From Epiperipatus broadwayi (Eukaryota; Onychophora; Udeonychophora; Euonychophora; Peripatidae): DNA of 64,000 nt. The position numbers and the translations under genes were made by a program. Below, piece after piece: positions 43,430-56,535 of the stretch (position 1 is the stretch's first letter; each line of letters begins with the position of its first letter). Location of the stretch: contig JAQFVV010012420.1 of the NCBI GenBank assembly GCA_028023455.1, positions 868,001 to 932,000 of the forward strand, in the 5' to 3' direction. Below the pieces are notes generated by a model that had not been told where the DNA came from, did no database searches, and saw only the letters and a list, made by a program, of their open reading frames with translations.

Positions 43430-46400
43430 AGGTTAAATAATTATTGAACATAATTATTTTATAATCTATTAAAAACGCAAAGATAAACTATAAAAATTTT
43501 ATATAATGAGCTTCTTTTCAAAAGAGCTGTTCCCCCTTCAACATTAAATGGATGTTTCTATTTCTAACACGCACAATAGAAACATTAGCACACAATAAAA
43601 ATTATATTAAACGAATAAAAAAATTACCTAGCATATTTTCTTCATATTATACTTTTAATGAGACGTTCTTGTAGAAAACAATAATAAATATAATAATAAA
43701 AATCATAAAACAACCTTTAAACTATCTATTTGCTAAATACCAAATAATAATAATAATCATTAAAGTTCTTTTTTCTTTTTCTTCTAGGTTTACAGTTTGT
43801 AAATGACGTCTCTTGGTCATGTATTAAATAACGATAATAAATGGTATAACTATAAATATTGACAAGCACATAGCAAATTCCTGCAGGAAGACAATATTAT
43901 TTTGGGATCCAGAATAGCGTGTTCAATGTTCTTAGCAAAGCTAATGAAACCGCTGTTAACATTATATATGAGAATTCTTCATTAATTAAGCAATAGACAT
44001 TTTCTTATAACGTAGGTAAAGCAATAATTTATTATTTCATTTGTGAGATATATTTAAGCATTTGTTTTATATTTTCAGAGGCCATTCTTAAATGCATATA
44101 ATTATTTAGTTTATAAAATTCACTTCAATTCCCATAAGTATAATATTTTAAATAAGGAAATCCCACTGCACATGAGAACAATTAATAAAAGAAAGTCATA
44201 TTCAGTTTTATACTATTTTTATAAGTTCATTCCTCGGAGCATTTAGAGACAAATAAATAAATAGTCCATTAAATTACACATTTATTCTTCTTTTCCAAAT
44301 AGGCACACATATAAACAGTCAGGCAAGTGTTTCAACAATAATGATAAAAAAAATAACTTATTCATACACATATCGTCTCAACTTTTTTCTTTCATAACTA
44401 GCAAAAATTTAATACGAAGAGTTCTTGATATGTTTAATAAAAAAGTTTGCGCATTTTCCAAAATAATAAAAGTATTCGCACATTTCAGCCACTCCATTAA
44501 TATTATAATTAAATTTTAGGAAAAATAATCTTGAAACATAAACAGAAATTATTCTTACTTCTTTACAATTATCATTAAGGTTTAAATAAAACAATTTTAA
44601 AATACAATTATGCATTTCCATTCCTTTTTCCATATTAGCAATTAAATTTAAATAATTTATAGTGTAGACACACATACACATTTCAAATAATGATTTGAGA
44701 ATTTAAACAGTTAATTAAGAATAAAGATTGATATACCTCGTACGGTCGTTTACGCTCTCATTTCCAGAAAACCAATAATACTTTTTCACTTTGAAATTTG
44801 GTCTTGGAAGAATCAGCTTATAACAAAAAAAAATTGTACTATTAAACTTTGTTCAGAAAGTGAATTGGAGTTCAATCAGTAGTAGAAAAATTTAGTCAAT
44901 AGCACCATGAAATTTTAATCAACTCCTTTTATAGATCTCAAAACATTACCCAAACATCTATTCTTCCAACAATCCAAGGTCATTTGAAAGTTCAAAGGTC
45001 TCTAGACAATTACTCCACCCATTGCACTAAGATTTTTAATTAGGAGAAATTTATGCAAGAAACTTTCGTCTTGAAAAAGAAAGAAAAAAAAATCATTTTG
45101 TCTATCAAATAAAAAAAATATTAAATATTAAACTGAACTAAGAATAGAATATTCTGTATTTTTAAAGTAACAGAATAAAATTAATGAAGATTATTTTAAC
45201 AAATAAAATATTTTATAGTATAATTGTTGTTTAATAATTCATCAGTCTAGTAATCCATGAATTCATTTAAAATATAATTAAGGTGGTTTTTAAAACTATT
45301 AGTTGTAAAATTAAATATTTGGTTATGAGATATGATCTTTGATGGTTTAATGCAGTACATGAATGAAAAATGAAGTTGAACAATGGCACAGACACATGAA
45401 TATTTACCAATAATGTACAAGTACTAAAACTGATATGACTAAAATGAGTTTTAATGATGGTGAGTTAAACATATTTCACTGTTTATACTATAGATTAAAA
45501 TATTATAAGCAAATGAACTAGAAAATCATCCAAACAAATGTCAATACTGTTCTGCAGACAAATAAAATAAACTAGAATTAACTCAAACTAGACTGACTAC
45601 TTTTGTGACAAGCCACCCCCCTTTCTACCCTTAATTATACACTAAAGTAAGATATTAAACATCTAATAATTTTCAAATTACATCTACAAGTGCTTTTAAG
45701 CATGATTTTAAGTCATTAATAAAAAAATTTATAAAAAGTTATTTCATTTTTTTTAAATAAGATGACATCAAATGTTACTGATACAGTATTACATAACTAT
45801 AATTAATATTTCTGGTTCCAAACCAGAAGGTTACAATATATATTTTATCACAGTTTAATTCAAGTTATTTTTATACTGTATACTAGTGGCATCTATCTTC
45901 ACTTACAGACTACATAAACAATGCATACCAAGCGGCAGTACAACAAAAATAAAGAATTCTATTAACAATTATAATAATGCTTTGTAAATGAGATATTTAT
46001 TTTATACAGCACGATGTTTTTATAAACTGTAATAGTAATAATCAGCCATTAAGCTAATGCACACGCACTAACTATTAATGAATACTCTCACTTCCAAACA
46101 CAAGATAAAATCTTTGTGAAAAGATAGAATGAATCCATCTATCCTTTCTACCCAAACGTTTATGTATGCATTTGGAAATGAGAGCATGAAGAATCCTATT
46201 AAAGATTCTTGAAAACAATAATTTATTAATATAGTCAAAACATGCATGTATAACTTATTTATGGTTGTACTTTTTACTAAATGATTTCAATATTTTCATT
46301 GGTTTTTTTTTTAAATATTTCATTGTTTAGGATTTCCTATGAAATCCCAAATTGTAACTTCAAGAAGAAAAAAAGATTTTATTTATTTTTAGTGCAAAAT

Positions 46401-47300
46401 ATATATATATTTTAATAATGTCATTGAAGGTAAAACCTTTTTTCCTCTGAACTTTCTGAATCTAATGTTGGAATATTGATTAAATGGGCATTGATTCCAT
46501 TGTACGAAAAAAACTTGAAGATTCTATTATTATTAAGTTGGATTCTATGCTACTTTATCAATAATACAATTTCCATGAAAAAACAATTTTTTTTTCTAAT
46601 TTGATTGTGTCAAACTTGAATTAATTATCATGAACATTTAATTGAAGTAAAAATATCATAATAAAGAACTTGAATGCATTTATATTAATTGTTAAATTAG
46701 CATTTATTTTCTGATATTAAGACACATTAATTTTTGAATCATTAATACTAAATATAGTTGAAGGAAGCAAGTGTTAATTTTTGAATAGTATGTAAAATTG
46801 AAATCATTTTATTATAAAAGATATAAAAAATTATTATATTTCTAAGTGCTTTGAATAAAGATGAACAAGTGCATAGTTTTTATTTTTATTTTAGAACATA
46901 TAGCACCTGTTTTTTTCCAACGAACTTGCAAACAAAGCCCACTTCCTCATAGCAGTGACAATTTGTCTGCATATAAATATAAAAGAAAATGTTAATATTA
47001 CCTTTAGTCTACACAATGTATTTGAAGGTATTCGATTTTTTTTGTCTTAATTTATTAATTACCAGAACGATAAATCATTTTAGAAGGAGAAAAAAAAATT
47101 TTATAACTAATTTTAATTTTAAGTAAAAAAAAAAAAAACTGTACAAATTGCATTGACGTATTACAGTTATATGTTAAAGAAAGTATTTAAAATTTCAGCA
47201 AGTTTTATTAATGGCATTCAATGTTATGAGGAAAAAATATGACTATTTTTTACTGACTATTTATAGTCTTTGCTTTTAGCCTTAAGCAATGTTATATTGC
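43430..47300. other. Non-coding DNA; weak promoter-like site only
   Basis: A TATAAAAGG box (minus, 44933-44925) is followed ~190 nt downstream by a donor-like GAG/GTATAT at 44737/44736. No coherent coding exon follows. The rest is AT-rich and unremarkable. Confidence 0.4.
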
Positions 47301-47304
47301 TAAG

Positions 47305-47590
47305 ACTTCTAATATATGGTTTGGCTGAAGATCTCTCAACCCCATATAGCTATTTGAATTAGATAGCTGGGTTTGAAGACATTTAGGTGTCTGAAAACTT
47401 CAGATGTTCTACTCAATAGTCAACTCTTAGATAAATGCTGGCTTTGGGGTGGTGTGTTTAGATCTAGTATCTGAAGCTCCCTAGCTCCTCTCTGAGGAGT
47501 GCCAAAAGCATGAAACCATTGGTCAGGGGATGGGGGGATGGTTTTCAGATAGAGATATTTTAAATGCTTTCTCTTGCTAAGCATTTATCA
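47305..47590 (+). repeat. Repeat family F2, copy 1 (partner at 56255-56535)
   Basis: About 280 bp inverted relative to 56255-56535. Shared blocks include TCTGAAAACTTCAGA, TTTAGATCTAGT, CTAGCTCCTC.CTGAGG, ATTGGTC.GGGGAT and AGATAGAGAT. No coding capacity. The CCCCAGAC-type centre recalls family F1, so the two may be related. Confidence 0.7.
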
Positions 47591-47599
47591 CAAAGCAAA

Positions 47600-49550
47600 T
47601 TGAGCAATTAGCAAAGCTCTTTGTTTATATACTTGAGAATATTAGTCATTTATTAAATGTAGGCACCTTTGGCAAACAAATTAACTAGGATTTAACCCCC
47701 CCCCCCACTCATTAATTTAGCAAGTTTACAGAATGTAAAATGGTTGCAATATGTTTCTCACTTGATGAGGGCTAATAAATAGCTTTTAAATAAATTAAGT
47801 GCTATTCTTAAAGCACCTGTTAAATGTAAACTGAGAAAGGTAAGTGGTGCTTTTTGTTTAATAAGCCTTTATTAGTTTTGATAATCACTAAGATTTTAGC
47901 TACAACAGAAGTTCTATTCTAAAACTTTCAGAGTCACTTTTGCATTCTTTTTGCATAAGTTTACAATAAATCTGTTTATTGGGATTCTAAATATGCTTAG
48001 AAAAGTTATTTTTAAAGACTGTGAACAGTAATTCAGACCAGATGATTTATGGTTAATAGAAAAATAGATAAATAAATATTGCAAATATATAAGCATATAT
48101 TTGTTTCTACTATGTATATATTTGGACATTTAATACACATTTTAAAAACTATTTATATAAATATAAAAAGATCTGACATGTATATGACCTAGGATGTGAA
48201 TCTGGGCCAAGTTCAATTCTATTCATACTCAATCCAGAAAATCATCAAACATGGTTGGTTAATGGCTATCTAACTATTTTTAACTAGACAGCAAACAAGG
48301 TTGGAAAACTGCTCAAACTCCCACCATTCAGTAATTGGGAAATCTGGAGAGTACTGCTTTCTCCACCTCTGTTCTTTTTTTTACAGGGCATTGGAAAGAC
48401 TTTTTCCCTGCAAATTATTTTATCTTACATTTTACAAACAAACAAAAAAAATTCGAAATTTCAACAGCAACAATAACATTCACCTTTGGTTCAGAGCAGA
48501 TTATCTTTTGCAGATGTCTCCTATTAAAAATTATTGATAGTTTTTTTAAACATATCAACTTTTGGTTGTTGACCAAATCAACTAGCACAGCAGTTAAATG
48601 TGCCACAGATCCTGTCCAATTCTATTTTCTATCTCTTATGACACTCAAACTTCTCATAAACTTCCAGGCAATATAGCTATTCATTTTTATTATTATTCAA
48701 ATTGAAAAATAGAAAGAAACTAAATAATAATAAAACATTTGTTTGGCATGATGAACAAAAAAAAAAAAATCTTAGAACTTAATGTTTGAATTACAAAGTG
48801 ACCACAGTGGATAAATAGATTGAGGATTTTACATATTAGTCAAAAATATTGTTGGTGATCAGTATATCAAAATATTATTTTATTTACAATCATGTTAATC
48901 TTTACTATTATCTTCATTAAAATTCTGAAATATATTTAAAAAAAAATGTAAATATTTATAATTTATTATTATCCAATAATTATTTAATTTCCTTCCTGTG
49001 TTTCCATATATACTCCCCCCCCCCCCATAAATAATAAATGTCAGCAAGACTAATGACATATGCTATGGATCTGATCGTCCCTTTGGGTCATAGTTTGGGA
49101 ATCTTAATTTAGAATAATCAAACTAAAATTTCTGATAAGGTCAATGAAGTCTAAAAACAGATATTACGATTCTGGGAGATGGCAAATTTGAATATTAAAA
49201 ATATATAGTTTTTAGTTATATATTGCATATATATATATCTGTTAATAAAAAAAAAAAACATTTAATATTTTATTTAAATTTTTTAAAAAATAATAGTTAA
49301 TAAGTTTTGCATGTTTTATGTAAATAATTTTTTTTCCATAAGTCAATAATTTTTTGAAATAGCAAATTTGCAATGTGTCTTTTATCAGTTTTAAAATTAA
49401 TTCTTCGTTTAATATTTAAATTGAGTTATTTAAATAAACAACGAATCCTTTAAGCAAATTTATTTGCGTCTATGTAAATATTTTCATGAGATCAAAGATC
49501 AAATTAAGCCGCTTAAATGGATAAATTAGCGGAAGGAATAAATTCCCGTG
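47600..49550. other. Non-coding DNA, including a short patch of mixed composition
   Basis: C-run at ~47697 and another at ~49015. Overlapping frames on both strands at 48301-48676 (up to 113 codons plus) look less AT-biased than their surroundings but match nothing I know, and coding on both strands argues against a gene. Confidence 0.4.
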
Positions 49551-49554
49551 TTTT

Positions 49555-50130
49555 TTACTGTCACCATCATCTTCAATCATTAACTCTCCAAGTTTTCCAA
49601 TACCTAGCCTCTCTTCTCTATAACGCATAGCAAACTGCCTATTTCATCCATCCGTTTCACATACACTTTCTTTATATGTCTTTTACAATCTCGTGAAATT
49701 CAGTTTAAGATTTACTACCCTTGTATTCACTTTTTTCTAAAAAAAAACTAAAGTTTCTTTTATTCTTTAAATAATATCATTGATATGTTTGTTTTTCTAG
49801 CAATATATCCCATTTGCAAATTCTTTTTATTTCTCTCCATACTTTATTGAGTGGTTTGAAGTCTCTATATTACTCCTCTGTTAAGTGTCCAAGTCTCAGA
49901 AGAATAAGTAAGAATTGGTAAATTACGTTTATTAAAAACTTTCCTGTTCAAACTCGTAAGCATATTTTCTTTTAATAGTAAGTTATTTCTACCAAAAGCA
50001 GTCTATCCAAGTTTAATTCTATGATTAATTTAATCCATTATATTTTCATCAATTTTTTAGTTGTTCATTCCTTATAATTAACAAGATCAATCTTTATTTT
50101 TTCATTTGAAAAAATCCATTGAATACTGCT
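49555..50130 (-). pseudogene. LINE family A, 3' end fragment
   Basis: Parallel to 6490-7135: the CAAGTTTAATTCTATGATTAATTTAATCCATTATATTT block, a stretch resembling the VNNYKYL segment now decayed, and the CCTCTCTTCTCTATA 3' block. The poorly conserved coding frame is broken throughout. Confidence 0.65.
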
Positions 50131-51796
50131 GTATGGAGAGGTTGCTACTGCTAATATTCTGAAAAGCTCTTTATGACTCAACATTAGAATATTTAAAACT
50201 GTGAATTAATTTTCCATGGCTTGCCATATATTTCTTAACATCCAGCATTTAAAACTTTTTTTATAACGAAATACTCAAGATATTAAAAGTTATTTAGAGT
50301 AAAATCTCCCCCCTCTCTCAATAACCTTTTAAACAACACTAAGGACAGAATTCCATTTGAACATGCCTCATGATTGTATATAAAATTTCATGCTCTGCCC
50401 GGGCTTGTAACAGCGTATTATGCGGAATCTCATGCTAATAGATCGAGAGTCACCCAGCACACATATTATATAATAAAGGAAAGTTAAATCATGAATATAA
50501 ATCGATCTTTTTTGATCATGAGCAGGCTAAAGGACATATCTTTCCCTCCTCTAATGTTAAAACAATATGTGCAGAGAGAGATAATAGAAAAGAAAATATA
50601 AAGAAGTATGGGTTATTGCTAGGGATCCTCATTCTGTTAATAGAAAAGATTTCTGGATCCCATTGTTAATGGAATATCTAATTTACATAGTGTACTTTAT
50701 TTGCATACTTATCTTTGCTACAATATATACATATTTTTAATGATGCAGTTAATGTTAGCACAATAATTCTGGCAGCAACCTACCGAAAGCTAGCTCAGTG
50801 CTTTTGAATCTTATTGTACTATATTTATCTTTTCATGTTTGAACAGTACAAGTTTTGTATGATAGAATAAAATATGATAATTAATGTTATAATTTAAATA
50901 ATTTCTATTACAGTCAACAATTCAAAGAATAAATTGAAACATAGATGTTGTTTTTTAAATACACTCTTCATAATTAATAGTAATCATATATATTGCAATT
51001 ATATGGAAACAGGAAAATCAACATCATGATAAAGATAAATGAAATGATGAATAGTAATGCATCCCTGTTTTTACTAATGTAGAAACTGAGCTAAAATATC
51101 ATCTGAATCCAATATAAGTAATAATGAGCAACATATAAGAGTAATAAACATTGAATCATCAGTATTAATCATTTAAGAGGCAACAGTCATTCTTTGTGAC
51201 TGGATTTAAAATTGACCTAATACAAAATTTTAGGCTAATCATTATCTAAATAATGCCAAAAATTAGGGCATATTATCAATATGTTATATGTTCATACATA
51301 CATAAGTGCTAAAATTAATATAAAAGTAATCTTATATAAAAAAATTCTGAGATCATAATATCAATGCTCTGGGCCATTAGGTACCACAAGTATACTGGAT
51401 ATCAATAAACTAATTATTAAATCTGTAAAGTAAAATATGTGGACTTTAAAGTTATGTTTTTGGATATTAATGCCATCCAAATAATTCTGCAGAGAACCAA
51501 ATCTGAATATTCATACATATACACTAAAACGTATTTATTTCAAATACCATTATGCCTGAACTAGCTTTAGAATCACAAGGATCTTGGAGACTATGAAAAA
51601 GATACACATTTAATTAATTTTATCAAATAATTTCACTAGGATAACTTACAAATCCATCACATTTATCAGAAAAGATAGCTGCAGAAATAAAGACATCAAA
51701 AATAAATAATTTCAGAAATTATTTAATAGAATAAACAATTTAGAATTGATAATGTGATATTTGAATAAAAGTATATACTTAAGCTTTACATGTAAT
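50131..51796. other. Non-coding AT-rich DNA
   Basis: No feature recognised. The words CTGTATGGAGAGGTTGC near 50130 resemble an F1 end and may be a fragment. Confidence 0.45.
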
Positions 51797-52035
51797 TAGG
51801 GGGGATTTGAACACAGACTTTAAAGCTTCCTTCAGTTGTCCATTTCATCTTGTATAACAGATACACATTACCACATAATGTGAAAAAGATAAATGATCTC
51901 CAATATTTGTATTTTGTGCTGAATGATCTGGACCAACTGATGAGTGCTAGTTCAGCATGAAATATGTATATTGGAGATCATTTGTCTTTTTCACATGTAT
52001 GTGGTCATTTGTATCAGTTATATAAGATGGAGTAA
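51797..52035. mobile_element. Palindromic MITE-like element (~239 bp)
   Basis: Ends TAGGGGGGATTT and AAATCCCCTCTA are inverted. Inner arms ~51850-51935 and ~51950-52020 are near-complementary (GTGAAAAAGATAAATGATCTCCAATAT against ATATTGGAGATCATTTGTCTTTTTCAC), so the whole could fold into one hairpin. The AGCATGAAATATGTATATTGG arm also occurs at ~3023. No protein. Confidence 0.75.
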
Positions 52036-52553
52036 ATCCCCTCTAAAATGATAATGCGACAAATCCAAAGTTAATACACATACTGATCAACTTCATTCAG
52101 ATAATACACATACAATTTCATATAATTCTTTTAATTATTATCTTAATCTAAATGAAATATTCCTTTATAATAATAATTAAACCCTAAATATTTCACAATA
52201 AAGAAAGAAATAATTTTAATTTGAACATTTCCCCTTTTTTCTTTTAAAAATGACCTTGCCACAGAATTTTAATACAATAAAAGTTAGAAAAATTTCAATA
52301 ACAACTAAAAAAAAATTCAATATTTCAATTATTACTTTCTATATAAAATACGATTTATAAATGAATTCCGTGTGCACTCGACAATACCTCATTTTACCAT
52401 GGATTTTTTTCTTTTTTTAGTCTTTTTGTAATTGCTTAATTGAATAGTTTGGTCAATCTCTTGGCTATCTTTTTTATTTTATTTCGTTATAACTTTCTCA
52501 ATAGTTATTTTATCCACTTAGTTTTTTTTTTTTGTAACTCCAGATTTTCATTT

Positions 52554-52650
52554 GTCAAGTGTTGGTGGCCTAGTGGTTAGCATAGCTGCCTTCTAAGCAG
52601 CTGGCCTCGGTTTGCTTCCCGGTCAACACATTTGTCATATGAAAAAAAAA
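52554..52650 (+). mobile_element. tRNA-derived SINE (family S1), copy d
   Basis: Starts GTCAAGTGTTGGTGGCCTAG, with A-box-like GGTGGCCTAGTGGTTAGC close to true tRNA consensus and degraded B box GGTTTGCTTCC. It ends with an ACACATTTGTCATATG plus A tail variant. No clear target duplication, so it is older than or rearranged relative to the others. Confidence 0.8.
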
Positions 52651-53785
52651 TTATATTCAATTCAGATTAACATAGGTTGTGACAATTGTGATTTAAATGG
52701 ATCAATATATATGATTAGCTGATCATTTTTGTCAGATATATTTGCCTTCTTCTACATACCTTTTAGTGAGATTAGTTATAGATGGATCAGTAATGATCAG
52801 TTTTTAACAAGATCTCAACAAGTTTTTAATAAATCTCATAATATTATACTGCTTTGCAAATGTAATTGCTTTGTTAGTAAGAATGAAATCAATCTTTTAC
52901 CAGACTTTTAAATTGAGCTTTTGGCTACTGATCCCACCACTACTGAACTCCTACTAATCACACACTTTTTTAAAAAAACAACCCTGATATTTATTTTTCA
53001 TCCAATCACATAGCTACATTAGAATTCACTGCATTAATCCTTGACCAATTGAATTTCTTTTTATAAGATATATTATCTTTTTTTCTTTAAAAAATATTGT
53101 ATTTATACACCAATTAAAAAATATCTTTTAATTTATTCAGAGATAAAAATCTTAGTCCCTTCTTGTTTATTTTAATTAGTTGATAAACAACTTTCATTTT
53201 TTCAGAGATAAAAATTTTAATCCCTTCTTTTTTTTTTTTTTTTAAATTAATTGAAACAACTTTTAAGGATCTAAATTCATTTTGTTTTAAAAAATAAAAT
53301 TGTTATTCTTTTTTTTAAACATTTATTTTATTATCAAAATATCTCAGATTTCATCACATAATTATTTCATGTATATAAATCTTTTAATAAGTTTAATCTA
53401 GCCAAATTCTGATTTAACAAATAAACTATTCTGCAGCTAACATTAAAAGAAATAATTCTTAATATATTGTAACAGTTGATTTTAAGTCAGTAATGCATAT
53501 ATACTAGGCAACACATTGGTGTAATATTTTATATAATGTATCTAGTTGACAGCAATAAATAAATATATATGCCATATATTGGTGCATCCTATTATATAGT
53601 AGAACCAGTTAGATTACAACATATAAATCTGTACAAAGTGTAATAACTAGCTCAGATTTTATTTCAAGAATAATCAGTTATTTCACAATAGTACCATCAT
53701 CATTTAGTCTCATAAATGCTCAGGTTTTCTGATAAAATTTAACCTTTTGAATCAGTTATGTAATAATCTTAAGTGTCTAGCATGC
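52651..53785. other. Non-coding AT-rich DNA
   Basis: Long T runs near 53228 and an imperfect local duplication around 53140-53240 (GATAAAAAT.TTAGTCCCTTCTT). No gene. Confidence 0.5.
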
Positions 53786-53789
53786 ACAC

Positions 53790-56240
53790 ATCATAGCCTC
53801 TCCAAGTTTAATCCAGTTTCTTTTGTATATAGGCTTTTTTCCACATCACACCAACAATTTTTTTATTTCATCTATCTATACATATCACATGCAGTCTGTT
53901 TCTAAATTTTTTCAATTTTTTTGGATTCAGTTTTAAAACTTTAGCTGTCCATATATTTCATCTCTTCTAATAATTATTCATTCTTCAGTGATGTCAATAC
54001 CTGTTTGTTCTATCACTCAAGTTTTAACATTTGATCCCGTCTTGCTATTACCAACCTGTCTGGTGAGTGATCTGAAGTCCCTGAATTGCTCTTCTGTTAA
54101 ATAACCAAGTGTCAGCTCAAAAAGTAAAACTGGTAACACACATTTATTAAAACCTTTCTTTTCAAATGTATACAGATATTTCCTTTTAATATTTAAACAC
54201 TTCTAACAAAAAACACTCCATCTAAGTCTAATTTTATCAATTATGTTTCCATCTATTAAAAATCTGACCAAAGTATTGAAGTTGTTAGCTTCTTCTAATT
54301 CATGACTATCAATTTTTTTTTGAACTTTTTCTGAGAAAATTCATTGAACATTACTTAATCCTTTTATAATTTGTCTTTAGTCCTTTTTATTTGTCTCTGA
54401 TAACTCTTACAATATTTCCTGAAACTCTGAAGCATTATTTACAAAAACAATTACATAAAATACAAAATCTAGAGGACTTAAATAAATTCCATTTACTTCT
54501 ATTCCCTTAACTTTCCATTTTAATCCACAAAATGTTTTTTTTTTAAAAAACAACTAAAAAGTTTTAGAGATATGGAGTCACTTTATCATACATCTTCTCA
54601 GTGTATGCTGTTTGCATGATGATATTTTTCAGAATATGACAATGTCTAAATCTACATCCTAATTGCATTAGTCACTATGGAAATACTTATAAAATAAAAT
54701 GCTACTCATAATCTACAAATCCAAAGTATAATAGCAATTCATATTCATTGGTACTTTTTATAACTTTTCTTAGTAACTGGATATAAACCACTATGCTAAA
54801 ACTAATTTTAAATAATTTGTGTTTTTGATTGATTTGAATTCAAAGTTTGTAATTATCTTGATAAAAATTTTGTATAGAACTGATAGATGTGTAATTTCCA
54901 ATATCTTCATTGTTTTTCCTAAATATCAAAATTACTACTATGTTCTTCTAATCATCTAGTGTAACATTATCATTTAGACTTTTGGCATATAGTTTTGTCA
55001 ACAAATTTTTGCATTTCTTCATTATGTTTTTTTAAGATATGAATATTAATTCCATTATTTCCTGGAGCTTTTTTCTTCTTCATTAATTTAATTGCATATT
55101 TTATCTATTCATTTAAAATGGGCAAAACTCTCTATACATATTGCCACTCAGTGCAAGCCAGAATAATCATTGGATGCCAGAAAGCTTGTGCATAAAATCC
55201 CCATCTAGTGCCTACTCATCCAATATCCCCAGACTAGTTTCTGGCTTGTGGCTTTCGTCAAAGCACTGCAGCTAGATCTTAGAAGATAGTCGGGGGATAT
55301 TGGATGAGTAGGCACTAGATGAGGATTTTATGCTAAAGTCTTGTGGAGTCCATTGATTACTCTGGCTTACACTGAGTGGCAATACATATAGAGTTTTGCC
55401 TGTTTTAATAAATTAAGAGCAAGCATAAGAAATGGCGATCATGTGATGTTTATTGGCTTAAATTCATTTAAAATGTTTGGCAAATTACAAATATAAGAAT
55501 TGTAATGGTTACTTTAGTTTCATATTCTTTATGATTATCTAATTTTTGTAAAACTTTCCCACACATTTCATAATATTATCCCTAATAAATAATTACATCT
55601 TTTTTTTTTTGCTGAATTAACTTATCTTCCAATAACAATTTGTTTTATACTACAAAAGTGTTCATTAATTTCTATAGCTTTTCCCACCAATTCACAATTA
55701 TATTTTCTTATCTCATTATTAACTCTTTTTTCTACCATTTTACAGAACTTCAGATATTCAATTAATTTTTCTTAATGGTTCTTTTATTTGAATGCTGCAG
55801 GGTCCATTTCTGTTTAGCATTTTTCTCAAAGAAAAAATTTATAATATACAGTTTTTCTTTTTCTGCAAATTTCACAACCCTGTATCCTCCCTCATTTCAT
55901 CATCATAGCTAAATTTATTCATAGCATTTTCATTTTTTAATTGTTTTCTAATTCTAACATTAATTTAAAGTATCCCATATCAAATTTAAAATGTTCTTTG
56001 GTGTGATCACAAACAATTTGTACATCTATATAAAATTCTCTATTTCATCATCAGAAACAGAATTTGTCAGAGCATAAAGGTGAATCTCTGCATTTTTGTA
56101 TCTTCCATTAATTTGAATAACTAATCCTGCCATTTTGTCTAATATATCAATTTCCATAATGTTGTTCTTCCACTTTGAATCCCACAGCACTTGTACAACT
56201 TCCAATATTTGTGCATTTATATATAATACAGAGAGCATAC
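53790..56240 (-). pseudogene. LINE family A, longest copy (endonuclease to 3' end), interrupted by a foldback element
   Basis: Reading down from 56240: KMAGLVIQINGRYKNAEIHLYALT and DDEIENF (endonuclease), WTLQHSNKRT (endonuclease C-terminal block), then LPNILNE. Here the reading is cut by the element at 55121-55461 and resumes as YAIKLMKKKKAPGNNGI at ~55095 (RT). Further down come decayed RT blocks, and at ~54230-54290 the D.ELEE.NN.. region, before the 3' block with CTCCAAGTTTAATCC at ~53790. With the insertion removed this is the fullest family A copy in the window, but frames are broken everywhere. Confidence 0.8.
55121..55461. mobile_element. Foldback element family F1, 341 bp, inserted in the LINE
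   Basis: Two inverted arms (55121-55250 and ~55285-55402) share GGCAAAACTCT, TTGCCACTCAGTG.AAGCC and CTACTCATCCAATATCCCC. The right side carries an extra ~60 bp ending CATAAGAAATGGCGATCATGTG, which is the outer end of the 17817 copy. A 14-bp direct repeat ATTCATTTAAAATG lies at 55107-55120 and 55462-55475. The LINE reading frame is interrupted exactly here, proving mobility. Confidence 0.88.
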
Positions 56241-56254
56241 CAATAGTTCAAACA

Positions 56255-56535
56255 AGCTCTTAATTGATAAGTGTGGCAAGAGAAAATATTAAAAATCTCT
56301 ATCCAAAATACTCTTATCCCCAGACCAATTGGTTTTGAGCTTACAGCTCACCTCAGTGAGGAGCTAGAATATTTAGACACTAGATCTAAAATATCAACTC
56401 AAAACCCAGCACTTATTTTATATGTAATATTTAAGTAGAAACTCTGAAGTTTTCAGACATGAAAATGTCTTTTGCTCCAGCTATTTAACTTAAATAGCAA
56501 CCAAATTCAGATCTACCATATATTAATAGCTTCAA
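56255..56535 (-). repeat. Repeat family F2, copy 2
   Basis: Inverted match of 47305-47590 (see there). It starts immediately upstream of the LINE at 56240. Confidence 0.7.

Noticed and set aside
48301-48676. Overlapping open frames of up to 113 codons on both strands
   Set aside because: No recognisable motif, frames on both strands, and a splice-acceptor-like TTTTTTTTACAG inside; chance in a less AT-rich patch is the simplest explanation.
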